A stretch of 64,000 nt of DNA from Desulfosporosinus sp049943955 (GCF_049943955.1 NZ_JBNFTW010000001.1:372001-436000), one strand, 5' to 3'. Positions 15,718-24,484 are shown, numbered from the stretch's first letter. Program-made: numbers and translations. The notes: generated by a model from the sequence alone, not told the origin.

Positions 15718-17571
15718 GTGGAAAATAGGGGTCATGAGGAATTAATTCCAGACGAAGTTATCGAAGAAGTGCGTATGCGTACTGAAATCGTTGAGGTCAT
15801 ATCTGAATATGTCAGCTTACAGCGCAAGGGTAAAAATTTCTTAGGCCTTTGCCCATTTCATGCTGAGAAAACACCAAGTTTTACGGTGACTCCCGATAAA
15901 CAAATGTTTTATTGTTTCGGTTGCCATACGGGGGGAAATGTTTTCTCTTTTCTTATGAAAAAGGAAAATTGGACGTTTATTGAAAGTGTTCAAAGGTTAG
16001 CACAGAGGTGCGGTGTTGTGCTCCCAGAAAAGGAAATGTCGACTCAAGAGCGAGAAAAAACTCGGCTCCGACGACGCTTTGAAGAAATAAATGAATGGGC
16101 AGCCAACTACTATCATGATCTTCTGTTAAAGTCACCCGAAGGGGAGCCCGGACGAAGTTATTTTAAAATGCGCGGTATAGATTCCGAGACAATGAATAAG
16201 TTCCGTTTAGGGTATGCTCCGGAGCGGTGGGACGGTTTGCTTGAGTATTTGCAAACACGCGGAGTACAGCCTCAGGAAATTGCCGAAGCCGGGTTAGCCT
16301 TGGAAAGAGGAAAGTCAGGCAAGGATGGAAGAAAATTTTATGATCGCTTTCGCAAGCGAGTACTATTTAGCATTCTTGATCACCGCAATATACCAATTGC
16401 TTTCGGCGGACGCGTTTTAGATGATTCTGTTCCTAAGTATTTAAACTCTCCTGAAACAACCTTTTTTAATAAGAGGCATCATCTTTACGGAATGCATCGA
16501 GCTCATCAAGGAATTCGGGAAGAAGGTTATGCCCTTTTGGCTGAGGGTTATATGGATGTTATTGCGCTTCAAAATGCAGGGTATCCTAATGCCGTAGCAT
16601 CCTTAGGAACTGCTTTAACACGGGAACAGGCTAACCTTTTAAAAAGGTATACAGGCCGCGTCGTTCTTCTGTACGACTCTGATGATGCTGGCCTCAATGC
16701 TGCCATACGCGGAGGAGAGATCCTTCGCAATACAGGACTACAGGTTGAGGTTGTAACCTTGAAAGGAGCAAAAGATCCTGATGAGTTTTTAAAAAATCAC
16801 AGCCGCGAGGATTTTGACAAACTTGTTAAACAGGCAGTGACATATGTTGAGTTCAAATATCAAACATTGACTCACAACCAACCTCCTCAGAACATTTTAG
16901 AGAAAGCTGAGCTAGTGCATAAGCTCGCTCCTGATGTCCTTAAGGTGGTCAGTCCAGTTGAAAGAGAAGGGTATGAACGGTTCTTAAGTTTAGAGCTAGG
17001 GCTTACCTTAGAAGCTGTACAGCGTGAGATTAAAAGCCTGGAACAGAAAAATAGTAAAAAAGAACGTTCTGGTGAATATTCTCAACAAAATCCGATTAGT
17101 TCTGAGAAAAATAGGGATAATATTAGTAATGCCAGTATATGTAAGAGCGATTCGGAAGCCCCTCAGCCAGCCGTTGATCTGGGGGTATATAGAGCGGAAC
17201 GGACACTTTTGCGCTTGTTATTAGAAGATATCTCCTTAACAAAAAAAATTAAGGAGCAATTAGGAACCTCCTTCTGGAGAGTTTCCACGCATCAACAAAT
17301 TTTTGATTATCTCGATCAGGAAGGCAGTTTACCTAACCGAAGCAATGAAACGGTTCAAAGTCGTTTGGCAAGCCTACTCCTGGAAGAGTTTGATACATCC
17401 CAAACTGAGCGTCTGCTTGAAGATTGTATTCAAGGTATTCTCTCTGCTCAAACAGAGGATACAGTTGAAGATCTTCAGGCTCGTATGGTTGCCTTAGAAA
17501 AATCCGGTGACATGGCTGGTGCCATGGCTCTGTTGAAAGAGATAGGAGAGCGGTTGAAACGTGGCAAATAG
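15718..17571 (+). CDS. dnaG: DNA primase DnaG
   Basis: The roughly 617-residue primase makes RNA primers at the replication fork. The N-terminal CHC2 zinc ribbon has Cys45, His48, Cys66 and Cys69 (CPFH and CFGC). The catalytic core and TOPRIM follow (LLAEGYMDVIALQNAG, then 'LLYDSDDAG' with the metal-binding acidic residues). A Ser/Lys-rich linker leads to the C-terminal helicase-binding domain. GTG at 15718 is preferred as start because GAAGGGCGA precedes it and the N-terminus then aligns with other clostridial DnaGs. The frame is open to a GTG at 15691. It overlaps sigA by 11 bases, as in the macromolecular synthesis operon. Confidence 0.93.
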   Translation: MENRGHEELIPDEVIEEVRMRTEIVEVISEYVSLQRKGKNFLGLCPFHAEKTPSFTVTPDKQMFYCFGCHTGGNVFSFLMKKENWTFIESVQRLAQRCGVVLPEKEMSTQEREKTRLRRRFEEINEWAANYYHDLLLKSPEGEPGRSYFKMRGIDSETMNKFRLGYAPERWDGLLEYLQTRGVQPQEIAEAGLALERGKSGKDGRKFYDRFRKRVLFSILDHRNIPIAFGGRVLDDSVPKYLNSPETTFFNKRHHLYGMHRAHQGIREEGYALLAEGYMDVIALQNAGYPNAVASLGTALTREQANLLKRYTGRVVLLYDSDDAGLNAAIRGGEILRNTGLQVEVVTLKGAKDPDEFLKNHSREDFDKLVKQAVTYVEFKYQTLTHNQPPQNILEKAELVHKLAPDVLKVVSPVEREGYERFLSLELGLTLEAVQREIKSLEQKNSKKERSGEYSQQNPISSEKNRDNISNASICKSDSEAPQPAVDLGVYRAERTLLRLLLEDISLTKKIKEQLGTSFWRVSTHQQIFDYLDQEGSLPNRSNETVQSRLASLLLEEFDTSQTERLLEDCIQGILSAQTEDTVEDLQARMVALEKSGDMAGAMALLKEIGERLKRGK

Positions 17572-18748
17572 TAAGGTTAAAGGCACTCAAATGAAAGATC
17601 CTAAGGAGGACGGGGGACAATTGAAACAAGAGCAGCAAATGGACAACGTTCAGGCTCTTATACAGAATGGCAAAAAGAAAGGTTCCCTAACCTATGGAGA
17701 GATAATGGACGCTCTTCAAGGAATTGAGCTTTCTGCGGATCAAATCGATGATATTTACCAACAACTTGCTCAAATGGGAATAGACGTTGTGCCTGGGCCG
17801 GAGGATGTTGAACAGGAAGTCTTAAAAAAGGGCAAAGCTGACGATGATGATGATCTCGTGGATGATCCGGATGATATCGAAGAAGAGACAGAAGTAGATC
17901 TTTCCGTTCCAGAAGGGGTAGGGATTGACGATCCTGTCCGAATGTATTTGAAAGAGATTGGCCGGGTGCCTCTTTTATCGGCTGAAGATGAGATTGAGCT
18001 AGCCAAAGGCATGGAGGCGGGAGATGAAGAATCAAAGCGTCGTCTTGCTGAAGCTAATTTACGGCTGGTAGTCAGCATTGCTAAACGTTATGTTGGCCGA
18101 GGTATGCTCTTCTTGGATTTAATTCAGGAAGGCAATCTGGGATTAATCAAGGCTGTAGAAAAATTCGACTATACCAAGGGGTACAAGTTCAGTACCTATG
18201 CAACTTGGTGGATTCGCCAAGCTATCACACGCGCTATTGCCGATCAGGCCCGTACGATTCGGATTCCTGTGCACATGGTTGAAACGATTAACAAACTTAT
18301 CCGGGTTTCCAGGCAGCTCTTACAAGAGCTGGGACGTGAACCTGCTCCCGAGGAAATTGCCAAAGTGATGGATATTCCTGTTGAACGTGTGCGGGAAATC
18401 ATGAAAATTGCTCAAGAACCGGTCTCTTTAGAGACCCCCATTGGGGAAGAAGAAGACTCTCACTTGGGAGATTTTATCCCTGATGATGATGCTCCTGCTC
18501 CAGCTGAGGCAGCCTCGTTCATTCTCTTAAAAGAGCAATTGGAAGAAGTTTTGGAAACGCTGACACCACGTGAGGAGAAGGTCCTTAGGCTTCGTTTTGG
18601 ACTTGACGATGGCAGGACCCGTACCCTGGAAGAAGTCGGGCAGGAATTTGGCGTAACTCGTGAACGAATTCGGCAAATTGAGGCCAAGGCTTTAAGGAAA
18701 TTGCGTCATCCGAGCCGAAGCAAGAAGCTGAAAGATTACTTGGAGTAA
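17561..18748 (+). CDS. sigA: Primary sigma factor SigA/RpoD
   Basis: The 395-residue vegetative sigma-70 has region 1.1 (LTYGEIMDAL), an acidic linker with runs of Asp, then region 1.2 'DPVRMYLKEIGRVPLL'. Region 2 includes KFSTYATWWIRQAITRAI, which melts and reads the -10 box, and the region 4 HTH contains EVGQEFGVTRERIRQIEAKA. The protein directs RNA polymerase to housekeeping promoters such as the ones at 448 and 18809. The start is a GTG at 17561 with AGGAG 10 bases upstream, inside dnaG. An ATG at 17591 or a TTG at 17621 cannot be excluded. Confidence 0.96.
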   Translation: MANSKVKGTQMKDPKEDGGQLKQEQQMDNVQALIQNGKKKGSLTYGEIMDALQGIELSADQIDDIYQQLAQMGIDVVPGPEDVEQEVLKKGKADDDDDLVDDPDDIEEETEVDLSVPEGVGIDDPVRMYLKEIGRVPLLSAEDEIELAKGMEAGDEESKRRLAEANLRLVVSIAKRYVGRGMLFLDLIQEGNLGLIKAVEKFDYTKGYKFSTYATWWIRQAITRAIADQARTIRIPVHMVETINKLIRVSRQLLQELGREPAPEEIAKVMDIPVERVREIMKIAQEPVSLETPIGEEEDSHLGDFIPDDDAPAPAEAASFILLKEQLEEVLETLTPREEKVLRLRFGLDDGRTRTLEEVGQEFGVTRERIRQIEAKALRKLRHPSRSKKLKDYLE

Positions 18749-18808
18749 GCGGTAATTGCCGAAGTTAAATTAAATAGTAACAATATTTAAGATTTTGGAG
18801 ATAAAGGC

Positions 18809-18837
18809 TTGACTATTTAGGATAGATTAACTATAAT
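18809..18837 (+). promoter_or_regulatory. Sigma-A promoter for the tRNA cluster
   Basis: TTGACT (18809-18814), a 17-base spacer and TATAAT (18832-18837) lie 18 bases upstream of the first tRNA gene. Confidence 0.85.
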
Positions 18838-18855
18838 AATTCGTGCAAAGGGCAT

Positions 18856-18930
18856 TCCTCGATAGCTCAATGGTGGAGCAACCGGCTGTTAACCGGTAGG
18901 TTGTAGGTTCGAGTCCTACTCGGGGAGCCA
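18856..18930 (+). tRNA. tRNA-Asn (anticodon GTT)
   Basis: The cloverleaf is complete. The acceptor TCCTCGA pairs with TCGGGGA, the D-stem is GCTC/GAGC and the anticodon stem is ACCGG/CCGGT with loop CTGTTAA. The T-arm is GTAGG-TTCGAGT-CCTAC, with a G discriminator and encoded CCA. It reads AAC/AAT codons. Confidence 0.96.
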
Positions 18931-18948
18931 ATTTATTTTTCCCTTTTC

Positions 18949-19023
18949 GGGCCCATAGCTCAGCGGTAGAGCCCCCCGCTCATAACGGGTTGGTCCTAGG
19001 TTCGAATCCTAGTGGGCCCACCA
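18949..19023 (+). tRNA. tRNA with CAT anticodon, probably tRNA-Ile2 (lysidine type)
   Basis: The acceptor GGGCCCA/TGGGCCC, anticodon loop CTCATAA, T-arm CCTAG-TTCGAAT-CTAGG-type pairing, A discriminator and encoded CCA are all present. A CAT anticodon could be elongator Met or Ile2. The C4-G69, C5-G68 and C6-G67 acceptor pairs match those that TilS recognises in tRNA-Ile2, so Ile (reading ATA after lysidine modification) is favoured. The outermost anticodon-stem pair (C27 and T43) is mismatched. Confidence 0.85.
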
Positions 19024-19122
19024 CATTCGTAGTTCGAACGGTGAATAAGATTAATAATGTGAAGCGCAAAGTTCTTGTTTGAATGGGTCGAACCACAAAC
19101 AACGAATATCGAATATCGATTC

Positions 19123-19197
19123 GGGCGATTAGCTCAGCGGTAGAGCGCATCCTTCACACGGATGAGGTCATTGGTTCGAGACCAATATCGCCCACCA
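19123..19197 (+). tRNA. tRNA-Val (anticodon CAC)
   Basis: The acceptor GGGCGAT/ATCGCCC, anticodon stem CATCC/GGATG with loop TTCACAC, T-arm ATTGG-TTCGAGA-CCAAT, A discriminator and encoded CCA give a complete valine tRNA for GTG codons. Confidence 0.95.
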
Positions 19198-19209
19198 ATG
19201 ACGCAAATG

Positions 19210-19244
19210 ATGGACTGTGGCAACTATGCCGGAGTCCATTTTTG
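19210..19244 (+). terminator. Terminator of the tRNA cluster
   Basis: ATGGACT (19210-19216) pairs with AGTCCAT (19233-19239), with an inner TGGCA/TGCC stem, followed by TTTTT. Confidence 0.85.
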
Positions 19245-19335
19245 ATTTGATTCTATAGTTTCTCATGCGCGTATTTGGTTATAATACTTTATAATTAAAT
19301 TTCGAAGAAGGAATTATTATATTACGAGGTGACCT

Positions 19336-20130
19336 ATGACCTTTTCAATGACATTGGGTCCACGCCTTCAGTTGGTTGCATCCCTGGTTCCTTTGGACGC
19401 CAGACTTGGCGATATTGGGACAGATCATGCATATTTACCAATTGTTCTTGTAGAAGCCCAGAAAATCACCAAGGCAGTTGCCGTTGATGTTCATGAAGGG
19501 CCTTTTAAATCCGCCTTAACAACGGTTAAAATGCGGCAATTAGAACAGGTTATAGATGTGAGATTGGGAGATGGGCTGAAGCCTCTGGCAGTGGGGGAAG
19601 TGAATGTCTTAACCCTTGCCGGGATGGGCGGAAAGACTATGTTAGAGATCTTTGCTGCTCGACCGGATGTATTACAAGCAGTGACTCATTTAATTGTTCA
19701 GCCTCAAGGAGGGGAAGGAACATTACGCTTGTCTCTATTAGACTGTGGGTGGCGCTTAAAAACAGAACAATTGGTAAAAGAAGACGGGCGCATCTATACA
19801 GTTATGGCCTTTTCTCGTGATGAAGGACAAACTATGGCTGAATTATCCTTGCAAAAGGAGGTCTGGCTTCAACGACTAAGCCCTCCAAAGGATAACAAGT
19901 TTTTGGGGTATTCAATGATCGTTGACAAGCTAGTCTGGTATTTTGGCCCGTTGATTTTAAAGGAACCAACAGACCTTTTGAGAGAATATCTGTATGATTA
20001 CAGCAAGATGCTTAGACGACGCTTAGAACAAATGAAGCAATCCAATAAATCGGAAACCCTGGAAAAAATCAAAGACGTATCTGAGGAGTTGGTCTTGGTG
20101 GAGGGAATCATAAAATGGCAGTATCGATAG
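19336..20130 (+). CDS. trmK: tRNA (adenine(22)-N1)-methyltransferase TrmK
   Basis: The 264-residue protein belongs to the TrmK/YqfN family, which methylates A22 in the D-loop region of certain tRNAs using SAM. The SAM motif is DIGTDHAYLP (26-35). 'NVLTLAGMGGKTM' follows, then the family-specific 'LIVQPQGGEGTLR', and the C-terminal 'QLEQMKQS' helices are a coiled coil. The location after sigA and before a NIF3 gene mirrors sigA-yqfN-yqfO in Bacillus. GAGGTG precedes the ATG by 6 bases. The 3' end overlaps the next gene by 16 bases. Confidence 0.92.
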   Translation: MTFSMTLGPRLQLVASLVPLDARLGDIGTDHAYLPIVLVEAQKITKAVAVDVHEGPFKSALTTVKMRQLEQVIDVRLGDGLKPLAVGEVNVLTLAGMGGKTMLEIFAARPDVLQAVTHLIVQPQGGEGTLRLSLLDCGWRLKTEQLVKEDGRIYTVMAFSRDEGQTMAELSLQKEVWLQRLSPPKDNKFLGYSMIVDKLVWYFGPLILKEPTDLLREYLYDYSKMLRRRLEQMKQSNKSETLEKIKDVSEELVLVEGIIKWQYR

Positions 20131-20984
20131 GCCTTGTAGCGCAACATATTGAAAAACTTGCCCCAAAATATTGGGCTGAGGAGTGGGACAATGTTGGTCT
20201 GTTAGTCGGATCTGGCTCTACGCCTGTTGAGCGCATATTGATTGCTTTAGACGGAACTTTAGAGGTCATTGAGGAGGCTAAAGATTTTGGGGCACAACTC
20301 ATTGTTGCCCATCATCCAATTATGTTTCGACCATTGAAAAATTTGAGATCGGATAATCCTGCGGCAAAAATTCCCTTGACATTGTTCAATTATCAGATCG
20401 GATACTATGCGGCACATACAAATCTTGATCAGTCGAGGCTGTCATCCAGCATAACATTAGGAGAGATTTTAGGTTTAAAAGAACTAAAGCTTCTTGAAGA
20501 GCAAAGTTATGGTAGTAACTATAACCGCCAGGCCAACATAAGTTCGGGAAACTCTACTGAGGAACTTCGCGGGTATGGTGTTATTGGTTACTTGGAGCGC
20601 CCGGAATCATTAGAGGCCGTATGGCAGAACTTTTTGGAACGTCTGCTGCAGTCAAATAGTTATGCCCACCCTTATAATTTGACAGGCGTACGCTTAGCCG
20701 GGTCACTTAAAAAAGACATACGCAAAGTGGCAATTGTCAATGGCAGCGGAGGCCGGTTTGTGCCGAAAGCACTGTTTAAAGGTGCGGACTTACTTATCAC
20801 AGGAGACGTTGATCATCATGCGGTACTTGATGCCCTTGAAGGGGGAATGGCTGTAGGTGATCTTGGCCATTTTCTAAGCGAGGCACCTATGCTTCAGGCA
20901 TTATACTATTACCTTACTTCTGAAAGGTCACTGCAAGGTATAGAATTCAAGGTTAGTTCAAAAAATGCATCCCCTTGGCTTTAG
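20115..20984 (+). CDS. NIF3 / YqfO family dinuclear metal-binding protein
   Basis: The 289-residue protein carries the NIF3 metal ligands: His66-His67 in AHHPIMF, His101 and Asp105 in AAHTNLD, and C-terminal GDVDHHA and VGDLGHFLSE. It is often annotated as 'GTP cyclohydrolase 1 type 2', but that activity is not established for this subgroup. B. subtilis YqfO (about 370 residues) has a PII-like insert. Here the segment at about 130-220 is shorter, so this is a reduced-insert form. It is translationally coupled to trmK. Confidence 0.88.
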   Translation: MAVSIGLVAQHIEKLAPKYWAEEWDNVGLLVGSGSTPVERILIALDGTLEVIEEAKDFGAQLIVAHHPIMFRPLKNLRSDNPAAKIPLTLFNYQIGYYAAHTNLDQSRLSSSITLGEILGLKELKLLEEQSYGSNYNRQANISSGNSTEELRGYGVIGYLERPESLEAVWQNFLERLLQSNSYAHPYNLTGVRLAGSLKKDIRKVAIVNGSGGRFVPKALFKGADLLITGDVDHHAVLDALEGGMAVGDLGHFLSEAPMLQALYYYLTSERSLQGIEFKVSSKNASPWL

Positions 20985-21000
20985 GCTGGGGGGATATTTT
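20969..21000 (+). terminator. Terminator of the sigA-trmK-NIF3 region
   Basis: ATCCCC (20969-20974) pairs with GGGGAT (20990-20995). The stem continues inward with G-U pairs to a TTTAG loop and is followed by ATTTTGTT. It overlaps the NIF3 stop codon. Confidence 0.65.
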
Positions 21001-21079
21001 GTTAGCGAAAGTACCAGCTATAAAAATGAATTGTAGTTAAGAATTAATTAAAAAAATTTGTGAAAGTGATAATTAATAC

Positions 21080-21108
21080 TTGACACTGAATGACGAATCA
21101 TGTATTGT
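21080..21108 (+). promoter_or_regulatory. Sigma-A promoter ahead of the 53-aa gene and rnpB
   Basis: TTGACA (21080-21085), a 17-base spacer and TATTGT (21103-21108). A leader hairpin AGACCAAAA/TTTTGGTCT (21142-21150 with 21174-21182) lies just downstream. Confidence 0.6.
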
Positions 21109-21223
21109 AGGTATATAGAAAATAATCAGAAAATAAAATTAAGACCAAAATATAACCACTAATTTGGAATTGTTTTTGGTCTAGGAATTTTTAGTAAAAA
21201 TTACTGAAGGAGTTGAGAGCATC

Positions 21224-21385
21224 ATGAATCGAGCAGAAGTTCTCCGTATGGAACGTGAAAAGGTTTTAACGAATTTTAAAGAAGATAATGCAAATCGCGC
21301 AAAATGGTTAGCAGCCCTAATGGACATTGATGACGAGATGGAAGAAATGGAGAAGAACCAAAACTCTCCATTTGACCAAAACTGA
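21224..21385 (+). CDS. Small acidic helical protein, 53 aa, unknown function
   Basis: The ATG at 21224 is preceded by GAAGGAG at a good distance, and the frame runs 53 codons to TGA. The product is charged, rich in Glu, Met and Lys (MDIDDEMEEMEKNQ near residues 33-46), without Cys, signal peptide or membrane segment, and is probably alpha-helical. It lies between a sigma-A promoter and rnpB, ending 21 bases before the RNase P RNA. I do not recognise the family. Confidence 0.6.
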   Translation: MNRAEVLRMEREKVLTNFKEDNANRAKWLAALMDIDDEMEEMEKNQNSPFDQN

Positions 21386-21406
21386 TTTTTTTAGTAAGAT
21401 AATTGA

Positions 21407-21773
21407 GCGAAGTAAACTAGATGATCGCGGGAGCAGGAACTGAAAAGTTGCTCCTGAGGAAAGTCCGAGCTCCATAGGGCAAGGTGCTGGGTAACGCCCA
21501 GTGGGGGGAACCCCAAGGAAAGTGCAACAGAGATATACCGCCCATTCTTGATGGATGGGTAAGGGTGGAAAGGCGAGGTAAGAGCTCACCGGCAGTCAGG
21601 TGACTGGCTGGCCATGTAAACCCCACCTGGAGCAAGACCGAATAGGGGAACGATGAACGGCCCGTTTTTGTTCCCGGGTAAGGTCGCTGGAGGCTGTCGG
21701 TAACGGCAGTTCGAGATAGATGATCATCACCTCCGCAAGGAGAGACAGAACTCGGCTTATAGGTTGACTTCGC
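21407..21773 (+). ncRNA. rnpB: RNase P RNA (catalytic subunit)
   Basis: The conserved core elements are present: GAGGAAAGTCCGAGCTCC (about 21457-21474) near the 5' end, AACCCCAAGG and AGTGCAACAGAGA, and the 3' core ACAGAA-CTCGGCTTATAGG. GCGAAGT at 21407 pairs with ACTTCGC at 21767-21773 to close P1, which fixes both ends at about 367 nt. This ribozyme trims tRNA 5' ends. The exact mature termini are inferred from the P1 pairing. Confidence 0.95.
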
Positions 21774-21782
21774 CATGCTTAT

Positions 21783-21825
21783 GGGAAACTGCTCATGTAT
21801 AGTTATACATAGCCGTTTCCCTTCA
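21783..21825 (+). terminator. Terminator of rnpB
   Basis: GGGAAAC (21783-21789) pairs with GTTTCCC (21815-21821), with an inner ATGTATA/TATACAT stem, followed by TTCAGTTTT. A second weaker hairpin AACCC/GGGTT with TTTTT lies at 21885-21911. Confidence 0.85.
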
Positions 21826-21911
21826 GTTTTATATACAGCCAAAACAGAGAATTTCTTAAATGCCTGTTTTGACATTGTAAATTCAACCCTGGAATATTTC
21901 TGGGGTTTTTT

Positions 21912-22409
21912 CATTCCGTAATTCTCTGATAAATAGTTGTGTGCTTTATACCGACAATAAAATCAGTAAGCAGTTCAGATTTCTTGTAGTTGGGGCTTTA
22001 CTAAGAGGCGGTTATGGTGTTGACGATGAGAGAATTAGTATTTTTATAAGCATGCAATATTATGGAAATTAAAATATTATATTACTTTAAAAATTAAGGT
22101 CATTTAGATTTTATAGATTAGGGGGGAGATCAAAGATTTGGTTCTCCCTTCCCATTTTAGAATAATCCATGAATTAAAAGTAAAGAAATTCTCTATAACC
22201 TTATTCGAATAATATGAGTTTTACTAACATAGGGAATGAATGAAAAGTAAAAATAAGTCGAAATGTGTTGATAAATAAATGTTGGTTTATACGAGAATTT
22301 GGCCTATTATATATACATATATAACAAATGTGGGGAAATTTAGTTTATTTCAAGATTCAATATTAGATAAATGTTGGCTCTTTGGTAAAGAAAGCGGGGA
22401 TCAATAACC
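21912..22409. other. AT-rich intergenic region before the HD-GYP gene
   Basis: This region of about 500 bases has no supported gene. It contains a hairpin GGGAGA/TCTCCC (about 22124-22150) followed by TTCCCATTTT, which would terminate a rightward transcript for which no gene is visible. It also contains AT-rich promoter-like tracts near 22270-22330 that I could not resolve into a -35/-10 pair. Confidence 0.4.
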
Positions 22410-23516
22410 GTGGATTTGGTTTTAAAAAAAATTAGTCCTAAATTAATTGAAGAGCAAAGAACACCATTGGACTTATTTGATTCAAGGGGTAGGCTATTGC
22501 TTGCAAAGGGAAGCTTAATTACCTCTAATGTTTTGGCAAAGCTTAAGCGGCAAGAAGTATATAAGATGGAAACTCGGAGTGAAAAAAGAACGTTAATCAA
22601 GACTCCTAAAACCATTAAGGAATTTTCTAAGGACGTTTATGTAAAACTTGTGGGTTCTTTATGGACCATTTACCATGAGGCTAAACTCCTACAGCCTAAG
22701 CATATTGAGAAGATGCTTGCTTTGGTTAACATAATTATGGAAGAATTACGGACAAAGGATACGTTTTTGGATTTGGAAGGGAATCGAATTAATCTTGAAA
22801 GGTACAAACGACATGATTTTGGAACCTATACACATGTTTTGAATGTGGCATTGTTGTCTGCAATTATAGGACTGCAGCTGAGTTACAATGAACATAAGCT
22901 TAAGAACTTGATTTTGGGAGCTCTGCTTCATGACTTAGGGAAATTACAAGTGCCAAAGGAAATTTTAAATAAGCCCGGAATTTTGACGGAGGAAGAGCGA
23001 GACGTTATTAAGCAACATCCTCTTCTGGGAGAAGAAATGTTGAAAGATGCCCGGCTTATATCTTCAGTGCTCGCTACGATTAAAGAACATCATGAACGCT
23101 GGAATGGAAGAGGATATCCCTTCGGCTTGAAGGGCCAGGAGATTTATCAAGATGCCCAGGTCGTAGCTGTGGCAGATGTCTATGAAGCTCTCACGGCTGA
23201 TAGACCCTATCGGAAAGGCCTTCCCCCATACCAGGCTTTGGAAATGATCATTGGCGGTTCCGGGACTGACTTTAATCCCCTTTGCGTTAAAGCTTTCCAG
23301 GAAGCCCTGGTGCTCTACCCGGAAGGTTCCCTGGTTACCTTAAATACTGGTGAAATAGGAGTTGTGGCAGCGATACCGCTAAACATGCCGACTCGGCCAC
23401 TCCTCCGCCTTTTATTTGATAAAGAAGGACAATATTTCAATCAGACAATGTATGTCGATTTAATGCAAGACTTGACCCGTTTTATTAGACGATTAGAATT
23501 CAATCAATCCAAATGA
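22410..23516 (+). CDS. HD-GYP domain protein, probable cyclic-di-GMP phosphodiesterase
   Basis: The 368-residue protein has an N-terminal region of about 130 residues without a recognised sensor domain (a helical segment near 85-115) and then a canonical HD-GYP domain. HD is at 174-175 and GK at 177-178 (LLHDLGKLQVPKEILNKPG). HH at 227-228 precedes the GYP at 235-237, and 'VADVYEALTADRPYRKG' follows. All metal and substrate residues appear intact, so hydrolysis of c-di-GMP is likely. This second messenger opposes motility, which fits the nearby flagellar island. The GTG start has only a weak GGGGAT ahead. Confidence 0.88.
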   Translation: MDLVLKKISPKLIEEQRTPLDLFDSRGRLLLAKGSLITSNVLAKLKRQEVYKMETRSEKRTLIKTPKTIKEFSKDVYVKLVGSLWTIYHEAKLLQPKHIEKMLALVNIIMEELRTKDTFLDLEGNRINLERYKRHDFGTYTHVLNVALLSAIIGLQLSYNEHKLKNLILGALLHDLGKLQVPKEILNKPGILTEEERDVIKQHPLLGEEMLKDARLISSVLATIKEHHERWNGRGYPFGLKGQEIYQDAQVVAVADVYEALTADRPYRKGLPPYQALEMIIGGSGTDFNPLCVKAFQEALVLYPEGSLVTLNTGEIGVVAAIPLNMPTRPLLRLLFDKEGQYFNQTMYVDLMQDLTRFIRRLEFNQSK

Positions 23517-23634
23517 GAAAGCAGGTATAAATTTCTGAGCTGGTGCGAAAACTTAGGTTAAAAACAAACAAACTTTTCCTGGGAGGAGTGAGAGAGAACA
23601 TATACGAATAATCAGACAAGGAGAACTCTTTCTA

Positions 23635-24018
23635 ATGGGTCTTAATTCAGAACTTTCTCCAATGGCTGTGGCCATAGGTTCAATTATTCTGGGGGCCACG
23701 GGACAATTTCTATTTCGCCTAGGCATGCTGACTTATGGAAAAGTTACAGTTACGGGGATTTGGAGGCAACTGGGAGCGATTATTTTTACACCGGCTATTT
23801 TTTTAGGATTTATGTGTTTTGGGTTAAGCTCTTTTCTATGGCTTGTGGTGATATCACGCTGGGAATTAAGTTATGCCTATCCTCTGGTTGCTCTCGGGTA
23901 TGTAATCGCCATCTTTTATGGTACATTGGTTCTTCATGAAAATCTTTCATTCCCTAAAATTATTGGAAGCATTCTTATTTTGGCAGGGATTAGTGTTTTG
24001 GGCCTGTGGGCGACATAG
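23635..24018 (+). CDS. Small four-helix DMT/EamA-type transporter
   Basis: This 127-residue, very hydrophobic protein has four predicted membrane helices. It shows the EamA/SMR-like pattern 'GATGQFLFRLGM' in helix 1 and 'SYAYPLVALGYVIAIFYGTLVLHE' spanning helices 3-4. Such small proteins work as dimers and move lipid-linked sugars (ArnE/F type) or cationic drugs. No partner gene is adjacent. AGGAG lies about 11 bases before the ATG. The substrate cannot be inferred. Confidence 0.75.
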   Translation: MGLNSELSPMAVAIGSIILGATGQFLFRLGMLTYGKVTVTGIWRQLGAIIFTPAIFLGFMCFGLSSFLWLVVISRWELSYAYPLVALGYVIAIFYGTLVLHENLSFPKIIGSILILAGISVLGLWAT

Positions 24019-24222
24019 CAATAAGGAAGCTTTAAAGCATAGTAATAAGCTGCTGACAACGGAAGATACGTGTAGATATTAAGAAAAAAAGAGCTTTGTC
24101 GAGGCGAAAGAGAGTAAATCTTGTCGAAAACGAAAGTTGCAAGAAAAATATGAATAGGATAAGATAATCTAAACCCTAGAACTTTTATAAAGTCTTTAGA
24201 CTAAAAAAGGGGCGTGTGTTGG

Positions 24223-24411
24223 ATGCAATTCAAAGATTTTGGGCGCGGAGCACGGATCGAGTTATCCAAAATGGCCAAGTTACTAGGTATGAAGTTTATC
24301 GGGTATAATCCAAAGGATCAGCAAATATCCCTTGAGGTTCACGGCAAAGGTGTTACTTATCCCTTAGAGGAGTTTATCCAGCAATACGAGAGAATCTGTC
24401 CTACTGCTTAA
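24223..24411 (+). CDS. Hypothetical protein, 62 aa
   Basis: The ATG at 24223 (MQFKDFGRG) follows AAAAAGGGG by 11 bases. An in-frame GTG at 24214 is too close to that site. The product is soluble with mixed charge and a beta-rich centre (MKFIGYNPKDQQISLEV), with no Cys and no signal. It is followed by a shared terminator. I do not recognise the family. Confidence 0.55.
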   Translation: MQFKDFGRGARIELSKMAKLLGMKFIGYNPKDQQISLEVHGKGVTYPLEEFIQQYERICPTA

Positions 24412-24438
24412 ATGTAATTTTCTAAAGGTGAAATAATA

Positions 24439-24479
24439 AAGAGGAGCTTTTCTCTGGCTTTATGAGAATAGCTCCTCTT
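24439..24479. terminator. Bidirectional terminator between the 62-aa gene and cheR
   Basis: AAGAGGAGC (24439-24447) pairs with GCTCCTCTT (24471-24479), extended by TTCTC/GAGAA inside, with A/T-rich tails on both sides. It separates convergent genes. Confidence 0.85.
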
Positions 24480-24484
24480 AATAT

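Noticed and set aside
21417..21914. Long minus-strand frame of 165 codons.
   Set aside because: It is the complement of rnpB and its terminators. The RNA gene explains the sequence.
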